A model generated the notes under the pieces. That model saw only the letters and a list, made by a program, of their open reading frames with translations. It searched no databases and was not told where the DNA came from. A program made the translations under genes and the position numbers. From an uncultured Opitutales bacterium (GTDB lineage Bacteria; Verrucomicrobiota; Verrucomicrobiia; Opitutales; Intestinicryptomonadaceae), in the NCBI GenBank assembly GCA_900545715.1, contig URAJ01000020.1:1-40217 (forward strand): a DNA stretch of 40,217 nt, written 5' to 3'. Of the stretch, positions 15,889 through 24,565 are shown in pieces (within the stretch, counting starts at the first letter, position 1; the number at the start of each line of letters is the position of its first letter).

Positions 15889-16136
15889 CTTTCGCCAAAA
15901 AAAATTAAAAGATTTACCATGGCGCGGTCTCCGTTTTGGGAGATGCTTCCTTGATTGGGAATTTGCATCGGAAGGTTGAAAGAATCTCGATAATAAATAT
16001 CGCTGTTGCGGCGGACGTTCTGCCTAAAAATTTGGCGGGGCGCACCGCGGCTTTTAGCGCAAAAAATAAAAAATGCCGCGCGCATGCGTGCGGAGCTTTA
16101 AAAACAAGAACGGCTTTGGCCGTTAAAAAATAAAAT
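15889..16136 (+). promoter_or_regulatory. Long putative leader of argCJBDF
   Basis: If the promoter at 15854 is right, the operon has a leader of about 250 bases. It holds an 11-codon frame from ATG 15919 (MARSPFWEMLP, stop at 15952), a 65-codon frame ending 3 bases before argC (15936-16133), and two hairpins. One is 16076-16093, GC-rich and nearly palindromic; the other is 16109-16124 (AACGGC/GCCGTT), 12 bases before the argC ATG. There is no T-run, so control would be translational rather than by termination. The rest of the 15620-15853 gap shows only the rpsI terminator and a short direct repeat (TCCGATTGCG). Confidence 0.3.
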
Positions 16137-17168
16137 ATGTCGAAAATCAAGGCAGGAATAACGGGCGCCTCCGGATACGCCGGCGTCGAAATAGTAAAAT
16201 TGCTTGCCCGCCACCCCAATGTGGAGTTGGCGTGCGTGACTTCGCGAAGCCTCGCGGGGACGAAAGTCGCGGACTCTATGCCCGCGCTTCGCCATCTGCT
16301 TCCGGAGAGCATGGAATTTTCGCCGTCCTCTCCGGAGGAACAGGCAAAGATGGATATAGACGTGTGGTTTTTGGCGCTTCCGCACGGAGCCGCCGCTGAA
16401 TACGCGAAGGCCCTTGTCGAAGCGGGGAAAACAGTAATCGACCTCTCCGCCGACTTCCGTCTGCATTCACTCGACATATACCGCGAATATTATAAGGAAG
16501 ACCACAAGGCGCCTGAACTTTTAAAGCTCGGCAAATACGTTATTCCCGAACTCTTCCCGGTGTCGAAGTCCGACAGGCTCATCGCCTGCGCCGGCTGCTA
16601 CCCGACGAGCATTCTCGTGCCGCTTTTGCCGCTTATGCGCGAGGGTGCGGTCGGTAAAAAGCACATAGTGATAGATTCGTACAGCGGTGTTTCCGGGGCC
16701 GGAAAGAAATCGGATTTGGCGTACGCCTACTGCGAGAGAAACGAGAGCGCGAAAGCTTACGGGCTGCCGAAGCACCGCCATTTGTCGGAAATTGAGGAGG
16801 AACTTTCGATTGCGGCGAAAGAGACTATTGTAGTCCAGTTCAATCCGCATCTCGCGCCGATGACGCGCGGTATATCGACGACTATTACGCTTCCGGCTGT
16901 CGGCGAGGGCGTTGAAAATATATACGCGATATGGAATCGCGCCTACGCGGGCAAGCCGTTCGTGAAAGTTCTCCCCAGCGGTTCGTATCCCGACACCTTG
17001 CACGTGTGCGGCACAAACCGCTGCGACATCTCGGCAGTCTATGACCCGCGCACAAAGAACATAGTAATATGCTCCGTTATAGACAACATAGTAAAAGGCG
17101 CGAGCGGCCAGGCTGTTCAGATAATGAATCTGATTTTCGGCTTTGACGAAACGGCGGGACTTCTCTAA
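16137..17168 (+). CDS. argC: N-acetyl-gamma-glutamyl-phosphate reductase
   Basis: Reduces N-acetylglutamyl phosphate to the semialdehyde with NADPH, the third step of ornithine synthesis. The protein has 343 residues, with the nucleotide-binding loop GASGYAG (10-16), the catalytic Cys154 in ACAGCYPTS, and HRHLSEIEEEL and FNPHLAPMTRGI further on, as in the 345-residue class of ArgC. No Shine-Dalgarno sequence precedes ATG 16137; a small hairpin lies 12 bases upstream instead. It is the first gene of argCJBDF, with argJ 23 bases downstream. Confidence 0.97.
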   Translation: MSKIKAGITGASGYAGVEIVKLLARHPNVELACVTSRSLAGTKVADSMPALRHLLPESMEFSPSSPEEQAKMDIDVWFLALPHGAAAEYAKALVEAGKTVIDLSADFRLHSLDIYREYYKEDHKAPELLKLGKYVIPELFPVSKSDRLIACAGCYPTSILVPLLPLMREGAVGKKHIVIDSYSGVSGAGKKSDLAYAYCERNESAKAYGLPKHRHLSEIEEELSIAAKETIVVQFNPHLAPMTRGISTTITLPAVGEGVENIYAIWNRAYAGKPFVKVLPSGSYPDTLHVCGTNRCDISAVYDPRTKNIVICSVIDNIVKGASGQAVQIMNLIFGFDETAGLL

Positions 17169-17191
17169 CATAGGAATTTTTATTTACGGCA

Positions 17192-18430
17192 ATGGAAAAA
17201 ACATTCGATATCACCGTCCGCGAGGACGTCTCCGGACTCGGGCTTGTAAAGGGATTTAAGGTCGGCGCGGCCGCGTGCGACATCAGAAACAAGGACGATT
17301 TTACGCGCCTCGACTTGGCGCTTGTCGTATCGGAAACCCCTGCCGACGCAGCGGGCGTGTTTACGACAAACGACGTGAAGGCTTCGCCCGTATTGCTCGA
17401 TATGTCGAGGCTTGAAGCCTCGCCCAAAATGCGCGCGATAGTCGCCAACAGCGGAAACGCCAACGCCTGCACCGGCACGCGCGGCGATTCCGACGCCGAC
17501 AAAATGTGCGAGCTCGCAGCTGCCGCCGTAGGCGCGCGCAAAGAGGAGGTTTTGGTTTGCTCGACCGGAAGAATCGGCGAATTTATGCCCATGGAAAAAG
17601 TCGCCAAGGGAATAGAAGCCGCCGCGGTTTCGCTCTCAAATTCCGACGAAAATTCAATCGCGGCAAGCCGCGCTATAATGACTTCCGACACGCGCCCGAA
17701 AACGGTGCTCGCGTCTGTCGAGTTTGGAGGCGGAAAGATAAATGTCGCCGGAATGGCAAAGGGCGCGGGAATGATTGAGCCTAATATGGCAACGATGCTC
17801 GCTTTCATAGTTTCGGACGCGGCGGTCGAACAGAAACTGCTAAAAAAGCTCCTAAAAGAGTGCGCCGACAAGACTTTTAACAGAATGACTGTCGATGGCG
17901 ACATGAGCACCAACGACACCGTGCTTTGCCTATGCAACGGCGCAGGGGGCGTTGAAGTGTCGGAGTCCAATCCGGAGGCTTTGGCGGCGTTCAAGGTGGC
18001 GCTGCTTGAAGTTTCGAGGGCGCTCGCGCGCAAGATTGTAGGCGACGGCGAAAAAATTACGAAGGTTGTGGAAGTCAAAGTAAAGGGCGCGCGAGACTCC
18101 GCACAGGCGGAAAAAATCTGCCGCGCAATCGGTAACTCTCTGCTCGTAAAATCTTCGTGGTTTGGCGAGGACCCGAACTGGGGAAGGCTTACAGACGCCG
18201 CGGGCTATGCGCGCACGGGTCTTGAATATTACAAGATAGACCTCGACTACGACGGCGTTGCGGTGCTCGTCAAAGGGCAGCCTGTCGCCGAAAACAAGCC
18301 GCTCTGGAAGAAAATCGTCTCCCAAAAAACTTTTACTATAAATATGAACCTCAATCTCGGCGACGCCGAAGAATCAATTCTCGCCGCCGACCTCACCGAG
18401 GGATACGTCAACTTCAATAAGGGCGAATAG
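17192..18430 (+). CDS. argJ: Glutamate N-acetyltransferase/ornithine acetyltransferase
   Basis: Moves the acetyl group from N-acetylornithine to glutamate, recycling it; many ArgJ proteins also use acetyl-CoA to start the pathway. The 412-residue precursor contains the self-cleavage site KGAGMIEPNMATML, in which Thr201 should become the N-terminal nucleophile of the beta subunit. NSGNANACTG (oxyanion region) and WGRLTDAAGYA are also family motifs. Its presence shows the cyclic route, so argE is not required. Whether it is mono- or bifunctional cannot be read from the sequence. Confidence 0.96.
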   Translation: MEKTFDITVREDVSGLGLVKGFKVGAAACDIRNKDDFTRLDLALVVSETPADAAGVFTTNDVKASPVLLDMSRLEASPKMRAIVANSGNANACTGTRGDSDADKMCELAAAAVGARKEEVLVCSTGRIGEFMPMEKVAKGIEAAAVSLSNSDENSIAASRAIMTSDTRPKTVLASVEFGGGKINVAGMAKGAGMIEPNMATMLAFIVSDAAVEQKLLKKLLKECADKTFNRMTVDGDMSTNDTVLCLCNGAGGVEVSESNPEALAAFKVALLEVSRALARKIVGDGEKITKVVEVKVKGARDSAQAEKICRAIGNSLLVKSSWFGEDPNWGRLTDAAGYARTGLEYYKIDLDYDGVAVLVKGQPVAENKPLWKKIVSQKTFTINMNLNLGDAEESILAADLTEGYVNFNKGE

Positions 18431-18441
18431 CCCAAAATGCA

Positions 18442-19338
18442 ATGCAGCAGGAGATTTCGGAAATATCGAAAAAGGCGGGAGTGCTCATAGAGGCAATCTC
18501 GTACATAAAGCGTTTTAGGGGGTCGGTTTTCGTCGTAAAATACGGCGGGGCGTTTATGGACGACCCCAACCCGCAGATACGCGCGTCGGTTGCAAACGAC
18601 ATTGCGTTTTTGGCGACGGTCGGAATAAAGACTGTCGTTGTCCACGGGGGCGGTAAGGCGATAAACCGCGCGATGTCCGCCGCTGGATTGAAGCCTGAAT
18701 TCCGCAACGGAATGCGCGTCACAGACGAAAAGACCGTCTCGATAGTCGAGGACGTATTAAACAATTCCGTAAACGGCGAGATTGTCGATTTGCTGAGGGC
18801 GGGCGGCTGCGAGCCTATTTCCATTAAGGGCAATGAAGTCCTAAAATGCAAAAAGCTCGTTCCGAAATCGCCGGAAGGAGAGGACGTCGATATCGGGTAT
18901 GTGGGCGTGATAGACTCAGTCGATGCGGCTCCCATAGAGAGGGTTCTCGACGAAGGAATGACGCCAGTGATATCGCCGATAGCAATAGGCGAAGACTCCC
19001 ACGCGTACAATACGAATGCGGACGTCGCGGCGGCGGCGGTTGCGAAGGCTCTGAAAGCCCGCAGGCTCGTATTCCTGTGCGACGTTCCCGGGCTAATGCG
19101 CGACCCGAAAGACCGCTCTACGCTAATATCGCACCTGAAAGTTTCCGAGGTTCCCGCGTTGGAGGCCTCCGGGGTAATAGGGGGCGGAATGATGCCGAAA
19201 GTAGATAGCGGTGTGGACGCCATAAAAAACGGAGTAAGGCGCGTACACTTTGTTGACGGCTATCTGCCGCACAGCATTCTCCTTGAAATATTCACCGACA
19301 CCGGCATCGGAACGGAAATTGTCACTGACGCCGAATAA
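18442..19338 (+). CDS. argB: Acetylglutamate kinase
   Basis: Phosphorylates N-acetylglutamate with ATP. The 298-residue protein has VKYGGAFM near residue 33 (phosphate-binding Lys and Gly-Gly), VHGGGKAINRAM, and the C-terminal VIGGGMMPKV lysine region. An N-terminal extension of about 30 residues ahead of the first strand (KKAGVLIEAISYIKRFRG) resembles the extra helix of hexameric, arginine-inhibited kinases. Feedback control by arginine is therefore likely, though inferred. ATG 18442 is 11 bases after argJ; an ATG at 18437 is in another frame. Confidence 0.96.
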   Translation: MQQEISEISKKAGVLIEAISYIKRFRGSVFVVKYGGAFMDDPNPQIRASVANDIAFLATVGIKTVVVHGGGKAINRAMSAAGLKPEFRNGMRVTDEKTVSIVEDVLNNSVNGEIVDLLRAGGCEPISIKGNEVLKCKKLVPKSPEGEDVDIGYVGVIDSVDAAPIERVLDEGMTPVISPIAIGEDSHAYNTNADVAAAAVAKALKARRLVFLCDVPGLMRDPKDRSTLISHLKVSEVPALEASGVIGGGMMPKVDSGVDAIKNGVRRVHFVDGYLPHSILLEIFTDTGIGTEIVTDAE

Positions 19339-19354
19339 CAATTTGCAGACAATC

Positions 19355-20551
19355 ATGACAACCGCAGAAAAATATAAAAAATACACGATACCCATGTTCG
19401 GGGACAGGCAGTTTGAAGTCGTCTCCGGAAAGGGCTGCACCATTACGGACTCCGACGGGAAAAAATATCTCGACTTTGGGGCGGGCATAGCCGTCAATTC
19501 GCTCGGGCACGCGAACAAGCGCTGGGCGGACGCCGTCGCGCGACAGGCAAACACTCTCGCGCATTGCAGCAATTTGTATCTGACGAAGCAGCATGCGGAT
19601 TTGGCTGAAAAGCTCGTGGGGCTAATCGGGAAGGGAAAAGTGTTTTTCTGCAATTCCGGAACGGAAGCCAACGAGGCTCTCTTGAAGGCCGCGCGGCTTT
19701 ACGGGGTGAAAGTCTCCGGGAAAGAAGGGGTAAAATATAGGGTTGTGACGGCTCTTGATTGTTTCCACGGGCGCACGCTTGGGTCTGTCGCGGCGACTGC
19801 ACAGCATAAAATTCAGCACAATTTCTCTCCGCTCTTGCAGGGATTTTCGTACGCGAAGTTCAACGATATCGACTCCTTTGCAGAGCAGATGGGCGACGAC
19901 GTCGCGGCGGTTCTCGTAGAGCCCGTGCAGGGCGAAAGCGGCGTGACGCCCGCTACGCGCGAATTCCTAAAAGGCCTAAAAGAGCTTTGCAAAAAGCACA
20001 ACGCCCTTCTGTTCTTCGACGAGATACAGTGCGGAGCCGGCAGGAGCGGAAAATTTTTGGCATGCCAGCGCTACGGTGTAAAGCCCGACGGAGTGTCGAT
20101 GGCAAAGGGCATTGCAGGCGGCTTCCCGATGGGGGCGATATGGCTCGACTCCAAGTGCTGCGACATATTCACACCAGGCTCTCACGGCACGACTTTTGGC
20201 GGAAATCCCCTCGCGAGCGCGGCGGCTTTGGCAACTTTGGAAGAGTTTGAAAAGCGCGGCCTCGTTGAAAATGCCCGCAAAATGGGCGAATTGCTCGCCA
20301 AGGGGCTCGAAAAACTCGCAAAGAAATATCCCGACAAAATTGCGACGACCCGCGGCTTGGGGCTAATGCGCGCGGTGGTTTTCCAGCCGCAATACGTCAA
20401 CTCGCAGGTTTGTGTAAAGCTGCGCGAGAACGGGCTGATTCTAATACCCGCGGGCGCGAATGCCTTGCGCCTGCTTCCTCCGCTCATAGTAAAGCCCGCC
20501 GAAATAGAAAAGGCGCTCAAAATATTAGATAAAACAATATCGGAACTTTAA
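19355..20551 (+). CDS. argD: Acetylornithine aminotransferase
   Basis: PLP-dependent class III transaminase making N-acetylornithine from the semialdehyde and glutamate. With ATG 19355 the protein has 398 residues, the family's usual length. It shows FGAGIAVNSLGH, the phosphate-binding SGTEANE (101-107), CFHGRT, FDEIQCGAGRSG with the PLP-contacting Asp, and Lys251 in SMAKGIAGG as the Schiff-base lysine. A longer frame begins at 19250 inside argB but adds an argB-derived tail with no family similarity, so I reject that start. It may also serve in lysine synthesis. Confidence 0.95.
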   Translation: MTTAEKYKKYTIPMFGDRQFEVVSGKGCTITDSDGKKYLDFGAGIAVNSLGHANKRWADAVARQANTLAHCSNLYLTKQHADLAEKLVGLIGKGKVFFCNSGTEANEALLKAARLYGVKVSGKEGVKYRVVTALDCFHGRTLGSVAATAQHKIQHNFSPLLQGFSYAKFNDIDSFAEQMGDDVAAVLVEPVQGESGVTPATREFLKGLKELCKKHNALLFFDEIQCGAGRSGKFLACQRYGVKPDGVSMAKGIAGGFPMGAIWLDSKCCDIFTPGSHGTTFGGNPLASAAALATLEEFEKRGLVENARKMGELLAKGLEKLAKKYPDKIATTRGLGLMRAVVFQPQYVNSQVCVKLRENGLILIPAGANALRLLPPLIVKPAEIEKALKILDKTISEL

Positions 20552-20555
20552 AGAA

Positions 20556-21509
20556 ATGGTGAGATCGTTTTTAAGAGATACTGACTTGACTCCCGCCGAG
20601 GCGGCGGAAGTGTTTGAATTGGCGCACCGCTACAAGAAATTGCGGCCGGCGGGCGTGCTCGACGTCCTGCGCGGGCAGAGCTGGGGGCTTGTATTCTTCA
20701 AAAAGAGTACCCGCACGCGTCTGTCGTTCGAAGCCGGTATTTACGAGCTTGGCGGCAATCCGATGGTCTTGCAGGCGGACGACTTGCAAATATCGCGCGG
20801 CGAGACGGTCGAGGACACTGCAAAAATCTTTGGAAGGTTCTTGCACGGCATAGTAATAAGGACATTTGGACAGGATATGGTGGACTCATTCGCGAAATAT
20901 TCGGGGCTTCCCGTAATAAACGCGCTGACCGATTTGCTCCACCCCTGCCAGAGCTACACCGATATGTTCACTATGATAGAGCATTTCGGCAAGGGCTCGG
21001 AAAATCCAGAGTGCATACGCGGCAAAAAATTTGCGTTCTTTGGCGACACTGCATGCAATATGGCGTATTCGCTTGCTTTGGCAGGCTCGATGTTCGGCGT
21101 GGAGGTAGTCCTCTGCGGTCCCGAAGAGTTCCGCCCGAAAGCCGAGCTCGACGCTCTGTTCGACGCCGCCAATTTAAAGAAGAGCTATACTTTTACTTCC
21201 GATCCCCGCGAAGCGGCGAAGGGCGCCGACGTATTTTACACCGACGTCTGGGTTAGCATGGGCAAAGAGGACGAAAAGGCTGAGCGAATAAAGACGATGT
21301 CGCCCTACCAGGTGAACGAAAAACTCGTGGAGCTCGGCGCAAAAGATTCGATATTCATGCACTGCCTTCCAGCCCATGCAGGCGAGGAAGTCTCCGAGGG
21401 CGTCCTGCGCTCTGATAAGAGCATAGTATTCGACCAGGCTGAAAACCGCCTGCATGTCCAAAAGGCGATTGTGAGCTGGCTCGTAGGCAAAAACAGGCAG
21501 TCGCGTTAA
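20556..21509 (+). CDS. argF: Ornithine carbamoyltransferase
   Basis: Makes citrulline from ornithine and carbamoyl phosphate. The 317-residue protein has the carbamoyl-phosphate motif STRTR (51-55), HPCQ (129-132), DVWVSMG for ornithine, and the catalytic HCLPAHAGEEV. In the ornithine-binding segment the usual GDxxNN reads GDTACN (163-168): the first Asn is Cys167, while the second Asn is kept as Asn168. The HCLP and SMG motifs argue against an acetyl- or succinylornithine variant, but that is not proven. It starts 4 bases after argD and ends the operon before a terminator. Confidence 0.93.
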   Translation: MVRSFLRDTDLTPAEAAEVFELAHRYKKLRPAGVLDVLRGQSWGLVFFKKSTRTRLSFEAGIYELGGNPMVLQADDLQISRGETVEDTAKIFGRFLHGIVIRTFGQDMVDSFAKYSGLPVINALTDLLHPCQSYTDMFTMIEHFGKGSENPECIRGKKFAFFGDTACNMAYSLALAGSMFGVEVVLCGPEEFRPKAELDALFDAANLKKSYTFTSDPREAAKGADVFYTDVWVSMGKEDEKAERIKTMSPYQVNEKLVELGAKDSIFMHCLPAHAGEEVSEGVLRSDKSIVFDQAENRLHVQKAIVSWLVGKNRQSR

Positions 21510-21553
21510 CGGCGGCGGCTTTGGGCGGATCCTTTCAATAGTGACAGAAATTT

Positions 21554-21604
21554 AAAACTGCGCGGCGCGCATGTGTTAAAGCTTGTTGCCGCGCAGTTTT
21601 TTTG
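21554..21604 (+). terminator. Intrinsic terminator after argF
   Basis: AAACTGCGCGGC (21555-21566) pairs perfectly with GCCGCGCAGTTT (21588-21599), a 12-bp stem with a 21-base loop, followed by four more T. Confidence 0.85.
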
Positions 21605-21834
21605 TGTCTTTATTTTTTTGCGCAGCTTTTTCTAAAACTGGGTGTTGGCTCGGGGGCTTTTTTTAAGGTTTTCCCTCAAAAAATATGGAAAAATTCTGCA
21701 TTCGCGCGGAAAACTTTTTTGTCGCCACAAAAACGCCTAAAAAGCAATTTCAAGATAATTGGTAAAAATAAAGCTTTTAATGCGCCCGAAAAAGGTTATG
21801 AATAAGGTGATTTTTTTAACGGGAATCAATTAAA
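21605..21834. other. Region upstream of argG
   Basis: A/T-rich gap with no supported gene. It should hold the argG promoter, but I find no pair of hexamers good enough to name. Confidence 0.4.
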
Positions 21835-23094
21835 ATGAAAGTCGTATTAGCATATTCGGGAGGTCTCGACACCTCCGTAATTGTAAAGTGGATAAAAGAC
21901 CGCTTCAACGCCGAAGTAGTTACATTCGCCGCGAACGTCGGCCAGGGTGAGGAGCTTGAAGGGCTCGCCGAAAAGGCGAAGGCCACAGGGGCTTCCGCGC
22001 ACTACACCGTGGATTTGCAGGACGAATTCGTTTCCGACTTCATCTTCCCGATGATACGCGCGAACGCGATTTACGAAGGCCAATACTATCTTGGCACTTC
22101 AATCGCCCGCCCGCTCATCGCGAAAGCCCAGATTGAAATAGCCCGCAAGGAGGGCGCCACCCATGTAGCGCACGGCGCTACGGGCAAGGGCAACGACCAG
22201 TGCCGCTTTGAGATATCCTACGCCGCTCTGGCCCCGGATATTCAGGTAATCTCGCCGTGGAGAATCGACGAGTTCCGCAAGGCCTTCCCCGGAAGAACCG
22301 AGATGATAAACTATTGCAAAGAGCACAACATCAACGTCCAGGCGTCGGTAAAAAAGCCGTATTCAATGGACAGAAATATGCTCCACATTTCCTACGAAGC
22401 CGGCATACTCGAAGACCCGTGGTTTGACCCGACCGTCCCCGAAAACAAAGACATGTTCAAGACAACAGTCTCCCCGGAAGACGCGCCCGACAAGCCCGTG
22501 TATCTCGAACTCACATTTGAAAAAGGCGATTGCGTTGCAATAGACGGCAAGGCAATGAAACCCTCCGACATACTGCGCACGCTCAATAAAATCGGCGGCG
22601 AAAACGGAATCGGCAGAGTTGACATAGTGGAAAACCGCTTTGTCGGAATGAAGAGCCGCGGCGTGTACGAAACCCCCGGCGGCACGATACTCGAATTCGC
22701 GCACCGCAACATGGAAACAATCACCATGGACAGGGAATTGATGCACTTGCGCGACACTCTCATCCCCAAATACTCCGAGCTAATCTACAACGGCTTCTGG
22801 TATGCTCCGGAACGCGAGGCTTTGCAGGCGTTCATCGACAAGAGCCAGGAGAAGGTGAGCGGCGTCGTAAGGGTGAAGCTCTACAAGGGCAACATAATGT
22901 GCGTTGGCAGAAAGAGCCCATACAGCCTCTACGACGAAAATATCGCTTCGATGGAAGGCGTTAAGAGCGACTACAACCAAGACGACGCAACCGGCTTTAT
23001 CAAGTTGCAGTCCTTGCGTCTAAAAGAGCGCGCGCGCAAGCAGGGCGTTCCCGCCGAGGCGTTCGCGAGAAAAACTAACCTCGTAAGGGAATAG
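21835..23094 (+). CDS. argG: Argininosuccinate synthase
   Basis: Condenses citrulline and aspartate with ATP to argininosuccinate. The 419-residue protein begins with the ATP PP-loop AYSGGLDTS (residues 6-14) and has [12 protein letters not shown] (citrulline and aspartate binding), PWRIDEF, and [15 protein letters not shown], all family signatures. It is separated from argCJBDF by the terminator at 21554, so it has its own transcription. ugd follows after 13 bases, an unusual partner. argH is not in the window. Confidence 0.97.
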   Translation: MKVVLAYSGGLDTSVIVKWIKDRFNAEVVTFAANVGQGEELEGLAEKAKATGASAHYTVDLQDEFVSDFIFPMIRANAIYEGQYYLGTSIARPLIAKAQIEIARKEGATHVAHGATGKGNDQCRFEISYAALAPDIQVISPWRIDEFRKAFPGRTEMINYCKEHNINVQASVKKPYSMDRNMLHISYEAGILEDPWFDPTVPENKDMFKTTVSPEDAPDKPVYLELTFEKGDCVAIDGKAMKPSDILRTLNKIGGENGIGRVDIVENRFVGMKSRGVYETPGGTILEFAHRNMETITMDRELMHLRDTLIPKYSELIYNGFWYAPEREALQAFIDKSQEKVSGVVRVKLYKGNIMCVGRKSPYSLYDENIASMEGVKSDYNQDDATGFIKLQSLRLKERARKQGVPAEAFARKTNLVRE

Positions 23095-23107
23095 CGCTGT
23101 CCGCGTT

Positions 23108-24472
23108 ATGAGGATTTGCTGTATAGGCGCCGGGTATGTAGGCGGGCCGACCATGACAATGATCGCCCGCAAATGCCCCGATGTGCGGGTAGATGTAGTT
23201 GACATAAACGCCGAGCGCATAGCTGCGTGGAATTCCGACAGCCTGCCCGTATTCGAGCCCGGCCTCGACGAGATAGTGCGCCACAACCGCGGCAAAAACC
23301 TCTTTTTTTCAACCGATGTCGATGCCGCGGTTGACGCGGCGGACATCGTTTTCATATCGGTAAACACGCCGACAAAGACTTACGGGTACGGCGCGGGAAG
23401 CGCGTCGGACTTACGGTTTGTCGAGAGCTGCGCGCGCAAAATTGCGGAAGTTTCCAAGCGCGGAAAAATAGTGGTTGAAAAATCCACGCTACCGGTTCGC
23501 ACGGCCGACGTAATAAAGCAGATATTGTCGTCAACCGGAATGGAATTTCAGGTGTTGTCGAACCCTGAATTTCTCGCGGAGGGAACTGCGGTGAGAGACT
23601 TGGAGTTCCCCGACCGCGTTCTTATAGGCGGCGACGAGACGACAGCCGAGGGCAAGGCTGCGATAGACACGCTTGCCTCGATATACATGCGCTGGGTTCC
23701 GGCGGAGAAAATAATAAAGACGAATTTGTGGTCGAGCGAGCTTAGCAAGCTTACTGCGAACGCATTTCTCGCCCAAAGAATAAGCTCGATAAACGCAATA
23801 AGCGCGCTTTGCGAAGCAACGGGAGCGGACGTTGAGCAGGTCGCGCGCGCCGTCGGGTCGGACTCCCGCATAGGCTCGAAGTTTTTAAACAGCTCGATAG
23901 GCTATGGCGGGTCGTGCTTTCAAAAGGACCTGCTGAATTTGATATATCTTTGCGAGCATTTTAATTTGCCTGAGGTTGCCCGCTATTGGAGGGGGGTAGT
24001 CGAGATAAACGCATACCAAAAGAGGCGCTTTGCGGAAGGAGTGATAAACTCGCTTTACAGGAATATCTGCGGAAAGAGGCTTGCGATATTCGGGTTCGCG
24101 TTCAAGGAAGACACTAACGATACCCGCGAATCCCCCGCGATTGACATTTGCAAATTGTTTCTAAACGAGCGCGCGAATCTCGCAATTTACGACCCAAAAG
24201 TTTCAAAAAAACAAATTTTGGCCGATTTGAATGTGGAGGAGGGAGATCCGCGGATTGAATTTTGCAGGACTCCATACGAAGCCGCTGAAAAGGCGCATGC
24301 AATTGTTTTGTTGACACATTGGGAAGAATTTAAAAAATTGGACTACAAAAAAATTAAATCGGCAATGACAACACCTGCGTGGATATTCGACGGCAGAAAC
24401 TGTCTCGATCACCGACTTCTTAGCGAACTCGGATTCCTTTTGCGTGGCATCGGAAAGGGGAATTTGTCGTAG
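23108..24472 (+). CDS. ugd: UDP-glucose 6-dehydrogenase
   Basis: Oxidises UDP-glucose to UDP-glucuronate, a precursor of surface polysaccharides and pentose sugars. The 454-residue protein has the NAD loop GAGYVGGP (7-14), [15 protein letters not shown], the catalytic Lys214 in [11 protein letters not shown], and the nucleophile Cys270 in [11 protein letters not shown]. The long first domain ([15 protein letters not shown]) and the total length resemble the animal/plant-like branch more than the shorter E. coli type. It lies 13 bases after argG and so is probably expressed with it. Confidence 0.95.
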   Translation: MRICCIGAGYVGGPTMTMIARKCPDVRVDVVDINAERIAAWNSDSLPVFEPGLDEIVRHNRGKNLFFSTDVDAAVDAADIVFISVNTPTKTYGYGAGSASDLRFVESCARKIAEVSKRGKIVVEKSTLPVRTADVIKQILSSTGMEFQVLSNPEFLAEGTAVRDLEFPDRVLIGGDETTAEGKAAIDTLASIYMRWVPAEKIIKTNLWSSELSKLTANAFLAQRISSINAISALCEATGADVEQVARAVGSDSRIGSKFLNSSIGYGGSCFQKDLLNLIYLCEHFNLPEVARYWRGVVEINAYQKRRFAEGVINSLYRNICGKRLAIFGFAFKEDTNDTRESPAIDICKLFLNERANLAIYDPKVSKKQILADLNVEEGDPRIEFCRTPYEAAEKAHAIVLLTHWEEFKKLDYKKIKSAMTTPAWIFDGRNCLDHRLLSELGFLLRGIGKGNLS

Positions 24473-24496
24473 CCGTACTTTTATAAACAAACGGAG

Positions 24497-24535
24497 AAAC
24501 GCGATTCCCTCAAATTTCAAGAATCGCGTTTTTTT
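24497..24535 (+). terminator. Intrinsic terminator between ugd and leuA
   Basis: AAACGCGATT (24497-24506) pairs perfectly with AATCGCGTTT (24522-24531), 10 bp with a 15-base loop, inside a run of seven T. It ends only about 31 bases before the preferred leuA start. Confidence 0.88.
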
Positions 24536-24565
24536 ATGCCGTTAAAATTTAACAGAGAGAACAAA

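Noticed and set aside
15881..15900. Hairpin TTGGCG/CGCCAA as a possible terminator
   Set aside because: It is followed by A, not T, on + and has no T-run after it on -, so it is not an intrinsic terminator.
15936..16133. 65-codon frame directly before argC
   Set aside because: Not called as a gene: no family features and no clear ribosome site. Mentioned only as part of the leader observation.
17077..18078. 333-codon open frame antisense to argJ
   Set aside because: Low-complexity Ser/Ala/Thr-rich translation typical of antisense shadows.
19250..19354. Upstream extension of argD into argB
   Set aside because: The extra 35 residues are read out of frame from argB and do not resemble aminotransferases.
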